Assembly (NCBI RefSeq): GCF_003254745.1
Contig: NZ_QKXH01000012.1
Span: 1-64,000, forward strand
DNA from: Flavobacterium aquariorum
GTDB taxonomy: Bacteria; Bacteroidota; Bacteroidia; Flavobacteriales; Flavobacteriaceae
Reading direction: 5' to 3'
DNA length: 64,000 nt
A model generated the notes under the pieces. The model made no database searches, was not told where the DNA came from, and saw nothing but the letters and a program-made list of their open reading frames with translations. Numbering within the stretch: the first letter of the stretch is position 1; each line of letters starts with the position of its first letter. The position numbers were made by a program, and so were the translations under genes. Positions 26,648 through 33,890 of this stretch are shown piece by piece.

Positions 26648-26660
26648 GTGACAGTGTCAC
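26648..26660. promoter_or_regulatory. Perfect palindrome GTGACAGTGTCAC, operator-like
   Basis: A 13-bp dyad centred on G lies between the HTH gene and the HEPN-like gene. Just upstream, GTGTAT and ATACAC arms (about 26614-26637) form a second dyad. It is a candidate site for the neighbouring HTH protein. Confidence 0.45.
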
Positions 26661-26734
26661 ACATATATTCTAGTTATGTGAAATTCTGCAGAAGTACTAA
26701 ACAACAACTTATTATAATTAAATTAAAAAATAAC

Positions 26735-27706
26735 ATGGTTAATAAAAACCCCTATCTAAAAGATTCTCTTGTCTTTTTTAAAACCGTATCTACAGAATTA
26801 AAACCTATTTTAACGGAAAGTGAAATCATCAATTTAACAATGCATTTTTCATTTGGATTAGAAAGACTCCTAAAAGGGATTTTATATTCACTTAATCCAA
26901 TTTATATACTCATGGTTCCCGAATTTAAAAATTCTCTACCCGTTTTTTATTCTTCAAAAATAATTAGTGAGGCAACAGGAACTAAAGAAGTTGCAGAAAC
27001 TCCAAATGAAGATGTTATTACTTTCAGAAATTCTTTATTAAGAACTCAATTAATATCTAAAACGGCATATGACAATAAATCATTATTATTTACCATTTCA
27101 AACGCAAGAGACATAATCGCACATCATGAACTTTCAAAACTAGATTTTGAAAGTTTAAAAACACTTTTAATACGTGACTATTATCCTTTAATGAAAGCAT
27201 TTTCAGAAGAATTGAATATAAAATCAACCTTAATCTTTCATGGAAAACACATACAAATGGCAAAAAATTCCAGTGCACTTCAAGATACAATTGAAAAACA
27301 AATTGAATTAAGATTTGAGGCACTAAAAGAAACATTTAAAATGCTAGAAAATAGACCCGGATATATACTAGACAAAGAGTGTCTAACTTTTGAAGCTTAT
27401 AATAAAGGCAACAAGTTTTTAGTGAAATGTCCTTGTTGCAATAATGAAGCGTTAATATATTCAAAACCCATATATGAATACAATCAATATGAGAGAAGTG
27501 ATATTAAAATAGGTAATGAAATAATAAAATTAAAATGTTTTTATTGTAAATTAGAAATTGAAGATTACAAGCAATTGGATTATTTAAAAATATCAATACC
27601 TACACCAGAAGATCAAGAAAAAATTAAAACTTGCATTAAGTGCCAACAAGCATTTACAAGTGACATAGAAATTAATATTTGTAACAATTGCAATAAAGAA
27701 GAATAA
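26735..27706 (+). CDS. HEPN-like protein with C-terminal zinc-ribbon CxxC motifs
   Basis: 323 residues from ATG 26735. An upstream in-frame start at 26612 adds an unlikely stretch. The N-terminal half is helical, with GLERLLKGIL (about 41-50) and NARDIIAHHE, where Arg125-Asp-x3-His130 fits the R(N/D/H)-x3-5-H signature of HEPN nucleases. The C-terminal half carries four CxxC motifs (Cys232/235, 268/271, 300/303, 316/319), enough for two zinc sites. HEPN proteins are often RNases in toxin or defence systems; that function here is inferred. The gene is AT-rich, and its stop is followed after 6 bp by an attC-like palindrome. Confidence 0.55.
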   Translation: MVNKNPYLKDSLVFFKTVSTELKPILTESEIINLTMHFSFGLERLLKGILYSLNPIYILMVPEFKNSLPVFYSSKIISEATGTKEVAETPNEDVITFRNSLLRTQLISKTAYDNKSLLFTISNARDIIAHHELSKLDFESLKTLLIRDYYPLMKAFSEELNIKSTLIFHGKHIQMAKNSSALQDTIEKQIELRFEALKETFKMLENRPGYILDKECLTFEAYNKGNKFLVKCPCCNNEALIYSKPIYEYNQYERSDIKIGNEIIKLKCFYCKLEIEDYKQLDYLKISIPTPEDQEKIKTCIKCQQAFTSDIEINICNNCNKEE

Positions 27707-27712
27707 GAACTT

Positions 27713-27845
27713 CACATAACAGCTACAACGGATTTGGGCAATAGACTTAATGGAAAGTTGGTCTTGTATTTGAGATGATTTGGCAAATCCGAAAATAGGG
27801 CTTAATTTAGTCCCAAACCCGCTGTAGTGCCAGAACGTTGTGTGC
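27713..27845 (+). repeat. attC-like element A
   Basis: It is bounded by CACATAAC (27713-27720) and GTTGTGTGC (27837-27845), complementary ends like integron R boxes. The inner arms CTACAACGGATTTGGG (27723-27738) and CCCAAACCCGCTGTAG (27812-27827) pair at 14 of 16 positions. It lies 6 bp after one stop codon and 41 bp before the next start. The middle shares a long block with element D. Confidence 0.65.
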
Positions 27846-27886
27846 AATTATCAAAAAAACAATACGGAAGTCATCAATTAAAACAT

Positions 27887-28684
27887 ATGAAAAAGACGAT
27901 TCAGATTATAGGATTTTACTTTTTATTTTTCAACTTAACTGCTTTTAGCCAATCAGTTAAAATTGAAAAGGATTCACTTTGGACAATAGACGAAATTTCT
28001 AATATGTCTGTTTATTTATATCAAAAAGTCACAGATACATCAGGAATAGGTGGAACTGGAACAATAATTAATCATAATAAACGGTATTTTCTTTTGACCG
28101 CAAATCATGTCGCAAAGGAAATGAAAATAAATTCACAAATTGTTTTTCGCATAACAGGTGATAAACCCGTAATTTTTAATCTTTCCTTGTTTACTCCTAA
28201 CCATAAAATTGATTGGATTAATCACAACGAAGCAGATTTATCTATTATTGAACTTTTACCTTTTAATAATGATGTTCAAAAACGATTTGATGAATCATCA
28301 TTTTCATCAAAGTTTATATATAAAGGACATGATACTTTACCGAGAGATAATGATGTGACATTTTTTGGTTATCCATTACTTGATTTAGATCTTAAACATT
28401 TTTCATCGCTTAGTTTTACTGCATATCTTGCGAGTGGCTTAATTACCAATAAAAGATATGATACTAAATCAAAATGCACTTTTTATTATTTAGATCAACC
28501 GAGTATGCAAGGTGCAAGCGGTGGTGGCGTATTTTGTTCAGTTAAAAAAGCAATGTACATGGGGTCAGGGAGAACATTATTAATTGGAGTTGTTCACGGA
28601 ACAGCTGGAGATAATACTGGCGGAAAATTAGCTGCAATTACGCCATCATTTTACATTTGGGATTTATTGAATAATTTAAATTAA
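27887..28684 (+). CDS. Secreted trypsin-like serine protease
   Basis: 265 residues from ATG 27887, which gives a proper signal peptide (MKKTIQIIGFYFLFFNLTAF). A GTG at 27827 would lie inside the attC-like element and is rejected. The chymotrypsin-fold triad is visible: His74 (TANHVAKE), Asp117 (ADLSIIEL) and Ser211 (QGASGGGVF). There is no PDZ domain, unlike HtrA. It is probably periplasmic or secreted. It is a single gene enclosed by attC-like elements A and B, with no RBS or promoter recognised. Substrate unknown. Confidence 0.8.
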   Translation: MKKTIQIIGFYFLFFNLTAFSQSVKIEKDSLWTIDEISNMSVYLYQKVTDTSGIGGTGTIINHNKRYFLLTANHVAKEMKINSQIVFRITGDKPVIFNLSLFTPNHKIDWINHNEADLSIIELLPFNNDVQKRFDESSFSSKFIYKGHDTLPRDNDVTFFGYPLLDLDLKHFSSLSFTAYLASGLITNKRYDTKSKCTFYYLDQPSMQGASGGGVFCSVKKAMYMGSGRTLLIGVVHGTAGDNTGGKLAAITPSFYIWDLLNNLN

Positions 28685-28687
28685 ACT

Positions 28688-28845
28688 GCACACAACAGCT
28701 ACCCCGATAGCGCGGATTTGCAATCCGTGCCCACCACAATAAGCCACAATAGAAATCATATATAAACACAATCCACATTTATTTTGATATACGTTGTCGG
28801 CACGGATTGCAAATCCGCGCTATCGGTTGCCAAGACGTTATGGGC
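28688..28845 (+). repeat. attC-like element B with perfect 28-bp inverted arms
   Basis: The ends GCACACAAC (28688-28696) and GTTATGGGC (28837-28845) are complementary apart from two positions. The inner arms 28704-28731 and 28799-28826 are exact 28-bp complements, each with a nested CGGATT-TGC-AATCCG dyad. It begins 3 bp after the protease stop and ends 31 bp before the next start. The inner core is almost identical to element C. Confidence 0.75.
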
Positions 28846-28876
28846 TAGTTTAAAAAGATTCACGTTTAAATGAACA

Positions 28877-29533
28877 ATGAGAAAAGAAGAAAAAATCTAT
28901 AAAATACTTGAATCAAAGCTTTCAACACTTGAAATGCAAGAGAAATATTTGAATCTTTTAAATTTTAAAATTGAGGAAAATCGAAAATCAATGGGTGGAC
29001 TTGCAATAATAATGATTTTGCTTTTTTTAGCTTTTCCGTTATTAATTCAAACAAAGATTAGTGAAATTTCTGTTGGTCCATTTAAGCTTCTAGATAATAC
29101 TTTTGCAATCTCTATAATTCCGTCAGTTTTTGCATTTTGTTATTATAAATATATAATGATTTGGGTTGATTTGTCGGAACAAAAAAATATCTACAAATGT
29201 TTGACTTCAAAAATATTTGATATTGAATATAAGTCATACTTAAATATAAGATTAAGATCATTTTCGCTTATCGACTCAATTGAAAACTATAACAATAATA
29301 ACCAAAAGACAACTCCTTTTGGATGTCTTGTCGACCTAATTTATTTGCCCGTAATTATAGCAATAATACTGATGCCATATTTTTTTGAATATTATTGTGC
29401 AAATTTCCTATTTCATAAATATGGAATTAATTCTATTCTAAATTTTATTTTTTTCTTTTCGCCAATTGTACTAGGATTATGTACAATATCTATATTTTTT
29501 CAAGTTGGTAAAAAAGATATTTATGAATTGTAA
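28877..29533 (+). CDS. Hypothetical four-TM membrane protein
   Basis: 218 residues. An N-terminal charged helix (MRKEEKIYKILESKLSTLEMQEKYL) precedes four hydrophobic segments at about 38-58, 70-92, 152-175 and 186-210. No catalytic motif was seen and the family was not recognised. It is strongly AT-rich. The gene is enclosed by elements B and C, whose cores differ at only three positions, as would be expected of a mobile cassette or a duplicated element. Confidence 0.65.
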   Translation: MRKEEKIYKILESKLSTLEMQEKYLNLLNFKIEENRKSMGGLAIIMILLFLAFPLLIQTKISEISVGPFKLLDNTFAISIIPSVFAFCYYKYIMIWVDLSEQKNIYKCLTSKIFDIEYKSYLNIRLRSFSLIDSIENYNNNNQKTTPFGCLVDLIYLPVIIAIILMPYFFEYYCANFLFHKYGINSILNFIFFFSPIVLGLCTISIFFQVGKKDIYEL

Positions 29534-29540
29534 AAGAAAA

Positions 29541-29664
29541 CCCGATAGCGCGGATTTGCAATCCGTGCCCACCACAATAAGCCACAATAGAAATCATATA
29601 TAAACACAATCCACATTTATTTTGATATAGGTTGTCAGCACGGATTACAAATCCGCGCTATCGG
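29541..29664 (+). repeat. Element C, copy of the core of element B
   Basis: About 124 bp, differing from the core of B at three positions. The arms are 29542-29569 and 29637-29664. It lacks the outer ACACAAC/GTTATGG boxes found in A and B. It starts 7 bp after the membrane-protein stop. Confidence 0.8.
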
Positions 29665-29750
29665 AACCTAATCTGCATCTAAGCTACTGACGAAAATCGA
29701 GCGGAATTAATTGCATCCAACGGGTTTTAGTATATTATAAAACATTAATT

Positions 29751-31016
29751 ATGAGTGATATTCAAGATTTAAATATAAAAAAAGAAGTATTACCTATTTT
29801 TGATTATTCTCTAAATTCATTCACTAGAAATAAAATCCTTAATTTATTAGAAACATCTCTTATAAGCGAAAGTCAAATTATTGAACGGCAAGATATTCTT
29901 AAAAGTTTCATTACTAATATAGAGCTATTTAAAAAATATTCATATACTGTTCTGTATTTAAATGAAGTTCATTTTTTTCTAAATAATTTTAAAATCGAGC
30001 CGGTTGAAAGGAAATACCTTTTGTTTTTTAACCCTAGTACAGACGAGATATTATTGAACAATAAAATCCATCAATTAATATTGTTTTTCCATAGGCTTGA
30101 ATCTATTTGCTTTTTAAGACTTAATTTAATAGATTTCCCTGAAACATATAGAACCGATTTAAAAAGAATTTTAACTTTTCTTTCTTTTTTCCAGTTAAAT
30201 AAATATGAAAAAATTATTAAAGAGAAGAAGTGGAAAAATAAGGATAGTAAAGAAATAATAGCTATAATTTTAAAACTAAAGTCAGAAAATAGGATCGAAA
30301 CTTTTTGGAAAGATCTTTTTTTGTTTGAAAGCTATTTATCTATTAGTAGAGCTATAGTCGATAAGAACTTTGTTTTCCCTACTTTTGAAAAAAACAGTAT
30401 AACTCTTGCTGATTTTTATCATCCAATAATTAAAAATCCGACTAAATATAGCTTTACATCTTCCACTAATGTTATTATATTGAATGGACCAAACATGTCA
30501 GGAAAATCAACTTTCTTGAAATCTGTTAGCTTATGTGTATATTTAGGAAATCTTGGTTTTGGAATTCCAGCATCAACAGCGAAAATTCCATTTTGTACTG
30601 ATTTTTCAATAGGAATTAGTAAGCGTGATGATATTTTAAGTGGTTACAGTCTTTTTATGACAGAAATCATGAGTCTTAAAAATATTCTTTTGAAAGCAGT
30701 CGAAGGAAAAAGATGTTTTGTTGTTTTTGATGAACTTTTTAGCGGAACAAATATTGAAGATGCCTTGGAAATATGCACCACCACAATAAATGGGGTTAGT
30801 TTTTATTCTAATTCATTTTTTTTTATTTCTACACACATTCAAGAACTAAAAAATCTTACTAGTACTAATATTTCAACTTATTATTTAGACTGTGAGATAA
30901 TTAATAATACACCTACTTTTACATATAAACTAAAAAAAGGGTGGTCAGAAATTAAGGTTGGAAGAATTTTATTTGAAAAAGCAGGTTTAAATAAACTATT
31001 AAATTCTAAAATTTAA
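29751..31016 (+). CDS. Stand-alone MutS-like ATPase
   Basis: 421 residues. The C-terminal ATPase domain carries Walker A GPNMSGKST (246-254), a signature-like GYSLFMTEIMSL (298-309), Walker B CFVVFDELF (322-330) and STH (360-362), as in MutS. It lacks the N-terminal mismatch-binding domain (no FxE) and the long clamp; the N-terminal 230 residues correspond to a reduced lever/core. True MutS is about 850 residues, so this is not the housekeeping repair gene. Function unknown; short MutS homologues may act in recombination control or defence. It follows element C and is AT-rich. Confidence 0.75.
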   Translation: MSDIQDLNIKKEVLPIFDYSLNSFTRNKILNLLETSLISESQIIERQDILKSFITNIELFKKYSYTVLYLNEVHFFLNNFKIEPVERKYLLFFNPSTDEILLNNKIHQLILFFHRLESICFLRLNLIDFPETYRTDLKRILTFLSFFQLNKYEKIIKEKKWKNKDSKEIIAIILKLKSENRIETFWKDLFLFESYLSISRAIVDKNFVFPTFEKNSITLADFYHPIIKNPTKYSFTSSTNVIILNGPNMSGKSTFLKSVSLCVYLGNLGFGIPASTAKIPFCTDFSIGISKRDDILSGYSLFMTEIMSLKNILLKAVEGKRCFVVFDELFSGTNIEDALEICTTTINGVSFYSNSFFFISTHIQELKNLTSTNISTYYLDCEIINNTPTFTYKLKKGWSEIKVGRILFEKAGLNKLLNSKI

Positions 31017-31117
31017 TCTATAATTTAATTTGAATTCATTGTTGTCCGATAAAAAATTTCAGAAGGTTAATTTTTCTATATATTTAAGTGCTTAACTATT
31101 TTGTCACAACAATAGCT

Positions 31118-31195
31118 AACACACACTACAAGCAATTTGGGCAATTGGCTTAATGGAAAGTTGGTTTTGTATTTGGGATGATTTGGCAAATCCGA
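31118..31195 (+). repeat. Element D, truncated relative of element A
   Basis: AACACACACTACAAGC and the following block match element A from its left box to GATTTGGCAAATCCG with few changes. The right half (CCGCTGTAG.. and GTTGTGTGC) is missing, replaced by unrelated sequence. Confidence 0.7.
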
Positions 31196-31280
31196 TATCA
31201 GTGCCTATCGATGCCTCTTTTTAGGTTTTCCACAGACTGATGTTGCCAATCAAAACAAAAATATCATTATGAAAACGAAT

Positions 31281-31430
31281 GCCCTAGCCCTGATGGGAAT
31301 GGAAAGCCTTGTGAAGTAGCCTTGAATTTTTTCTTGATGTAAAAGAGCGACCAGAGGAAGCTTCTTTTATATCTTAGAAAAAAACAAGGATACAAACAAG
31401 CTTGAAATGACAGCAGGATTAGCTCCTTAT
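31281..31430 (+). ncRNA. Structured flavobacterial RNA-like element (Flavo-1-like?)
   Basis: It starts CCTAGCCCTGATGG and ends GACAGCAGGATTAGCTCC, ends I recall from recurrent elements in Flavobacterium genomes. Nested pairing is visible: AAGC-TTGT (31303-31312) with ACAAGCTT (31396-31404), and CCTTGA-TTTTTTC (about 31319-31333) with GAAAAAAA-CAAGG (about 31376-31389). No ORF is present. Identity with the Rfam Flavo-1 motif is a guess. The strand is uncertain. Confidence 0.4.
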
Positions 31431-31450
31431 TACATTTACGATGCCTAAAC

Positions 31451-31483
31451 AAAAAACTCCCAAGTTGCCTTGAGAGTTTTTTT
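31451..31483. terminator. Bidirectional terminator at end of aconitase gene
   Basis: AAACTC-CCAAG pairs with CTTG-GAGTTT across TTGC. T runs flank it on both strands. Confidence 0.8.
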
Positions 31484-31501
31484 ATGTAAATTTTTAAAAA
31501 C

Positions 31502-33769
31502 TTATGAATTAGCTTCAGCAGCGATTAAATTCAATGCAGAACCTGCAACAAACCAACCAATTTGACTTGCATTATAAGTATGGTTGGCCAAGATGATATC
31601 TTTGCTTCCATCAGCGTGAACGAATTCAATACTTAATGGTTTTCCTGGAGCGAAATCAACCAAATCAGTGAAGTTGATCGTGTCATCTTCTTGAATTTTG
31701 TCATAATCAGCTTCGTTTGCAAATGTCAATCCTAACAAACCTTGTTTTTTAAGATTCGTTTCGTGGATACGGGCAAATGATTTAACCAATACCGCTTTTA
31801 CACCCAAGAAACGAGGTTCCATAGCCGCATGCTCGCGAGAAGATCCTTCACCATAGTTGTGATCTCCTACAACAATAGAAGGTATTCCGGCTGCCTTGTA
31901 GGCACGCGCCACAGCAGGAACTGCATCATAAGCACCTGTCAATTGGTTTTTAACCGAATTTGCAGTTTGGTTGAATGCGTTTACAGCACCAATCAGCATA
32001 TTATTTGAAATATTATCTAAATGCCCGCGGAAACGCAACCATGGCCCTGCCATAGAAATGTGGTCAGTAGTACATTTTCCGAAAGCTTTGATTAGTAATT
32101 TAGCACCTGTAATGTTTTTACCGTCCCATGGATCAAATGGAGCCAATAACTGTAAACGATCTGAAGTTTCGCTTACTACAATCTTAACGCTTGATCCATC
32201 TGCTGCCGGTGCTTGAAAACCTGCATCTTCAACAGCGAAACCTCTTTTTGGCAATTCGTCACCAAACGGAGCAGTCAATTTTACGGCTTCTCCATTATCG
32301 TTCATTAAAGTATCAGTCAATGGATTGAAATCCAATCTTCCTGAAATAGCCAATGCAGCCACCATTTCTGGTGAAGTTACAAAAGCGTGTGTATTTGGGT
32401 TACCGTCAGCTCTTTTGGAAAAGTTACGATTAAAAGAATGCACGATGGTATTTTTCTCTTGTTTGTCGGCGCCAGCTCTATCCCATTGCCCAATGCAAGG
32501 ACCACAAGCGTTAGTAAACACCTTAGTTCCTAGTTTCTCAAAAGCAGCAATCATTCCATCTCTTTCGATAGTGTAACGAATTTGCTCTGAACCTGGATTG
32601 ACTCCAAATTCTGCTTTTGGAGTAATTCCGTGCTCCACCGCCTGATTTACGATAGAGACCGCTCTAGCCATATCCTCATAAGATGAATTAGTACAGGAAC
32701 CGATTAATCCCCATTCTACTTTTATTGGCCATCCGTTTGCAGCAGCTTCAGCTTTCATTTGAGAAACTGGAGTTCCGCGATCTGGAGTGAAAGGCCCGTT
32801 GATATGTGGCTCTAATTCTGATAAGTTAATTTCGATAAGTTGATCAAAATATTTTTCTGGATTAGCATATACTTCTGGATCAGCAGTCAAATAAGAAGCT
32901 ACTTTATCGGCAGCATCTACCACATCCTGACGGTCTGTAGCCGCTAAATACCTACGCATAGAATCATCATAACCAAAAGTAGATGTTGTAGCACCAATTT
33001 CAGCTCCCATATTACAGATGGTTCCTTTTCCTGTACAAGACATGTTCAAAGCACCCTCGCCAAAATATTCTACTATAGCACCAGTCCCGCCTTTTACAGT
33101 AAGAATATCAGCCACTTTTAGGATAACGTCTTTTGGAGCTGTCCAACCCGATAATTTTCCGGTCAATTTCACTCCGATTAATTTAGGAAACTTCAATTCC
33201 CAAGACATTCCAGACATTACATCGACAGCGTCAGCACCACCAACACCGATAGCCAACATTCCCAATCCACCTGCATTAACAGTATGCGAATCGGTACCTA
33301 TCATCATCCCACCAGGGAAAGCATAGTTTTCTAAAACAATTTGATGAATAATTCCAGATCCCGGTTTCCAGAAACCAATTCCATATTTATTAGAAACTGA
33401 TGATAGAAAATCAAAAACTTCTTTAGATTGAGTATTTGCTACCGCTAAATCAGATTTAGCACCGTTTTTAGCTAAAATCAAGTGATCACAGTGAACCGTA
33501 GTTGGTACTGCGACTGTTTTCTTTCCTGCATGCATAAATTGCAGCAATGCCATTTGAGCCGTTGCATCTTGGCAAGCAACTCTATCAGGAGCAAAGTCAA
33601 CATAATCAACTCCTCTTCCGTAAGCCTGCTTAGCAACACCATCCCAAAGGTGACTGTATAAAATTTTCTCCGTTAAAGTAAGCGGACGACCAACTATTTC
33701 ACGTGCCGCATCAACACGAGTTTTCATGTTGTCGTACACTTTTTTAATCATTTCAATATCAAAAGCCAT
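31502..33769 (-). CDS. Aconitate hydratase (mitochondrial-type)
   Basis: 755 residues, the size and type of mitochondrial aconitase. The Fe-S cysteines lie in GSCTNSS and GPCIGQW, and the substrate-loop motif DHISMAGPW and C-terminal swivel domain with GDHNYGEGSSREHAA are present. It isomerises citrate to isocitrate in the TCA cycle. The AcnB gene lies directly upstream on the same strand, but a strong terminator separates them, so each probably has its own promoter. Confidence 0.97.
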   Translation of the reverse strand: MAFDIEMIKKVYDNMKTRVDAAREIVGRPLTLTEKILYSHLWDGVAKQAYGRGVDYVDFAPDRVACQDATAQMALLQFMHAGKKTVAVPTTVHCDHLILAKNGAKSDLAVANTQSKEVFDFLSSVSNKYGIGFWKPGSGIIHQIVLENYAFPGGMMIGTDSHTVNAGGLGMLAIGVGGADAVDVMSGMSWELKFPKLIGVKLTGKLSGWTAPKDVILKVADILTVKGGTGAIVEYFGEGALNMSCTGKGTICNMGAEIGATTSTFGYDDSMRRYLAATDRQDVVDAADKVASYLTADPEVYANPEKYFDQLIEINLSELEPHINGPFTPDRGTPVSQMKAEAAANGWPIKVEWGLIGSCTNSSYEDMARAVSIVNQAVEHGITPKAEFGVNPGSEQIRYTIERDGMIAAFEKLGTKVFTNACGPCIGQWDRAGADKQEKNTIVHSFNRNFSKRADGNPNTHAFVTSPEMVAALAISGRLDFNPLTDTLMNDNGEAVKLTAPFGDELPKRGFAVEDAGFQAPAADGSSVKIVVSETSDRLQLLAPFDPWDGKNITGAKLLIKAFGKCTTDHISMAGPWLRFRGHLDNISNNMLIGAVNAFNQTANSVKNQLTGAYDAVPAVARAYKAAGIPSIVVGDHNYGEGSSREHAAMEPRFLGVKAVLVKSFARIHETNLKKQGLLGLTFANEADYDKIQEDDTINFTDLVDFAPGKPLSIEFVHADGSKDIILANHTYNASQIGWFVAGSALNLIAAEANS

Positions 33770-33834
33770 AGTATATAATTATTTTTGTTATTATATTTTG
33801 AACATTACAAGGTACAAAAAAATTGAGTACAAAA

Positions 33835-33864
33835 AAAAGCCTGAGTCTAATGACTCAGGCTTTT
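33835..33864 (-). terminator. Terminator of acnB
   Basis: A perfect 13-bp stem AAAAGCCTGAGTC with its complement and a 4-nt loop is followed by eight T on the minus strand. Confidence 0.92.
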
Positions 33865-33890
33865 AAACTATAATTAACTAATTATGTAAA

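Noticed and set aside
27713..31195. A bona fide class 1-type integron or CRISPR array
   Set aside because: No intI, attI or regular short spacers. Palindromic elements vary in length and frame genes, so only the attC-like layout is claimed.
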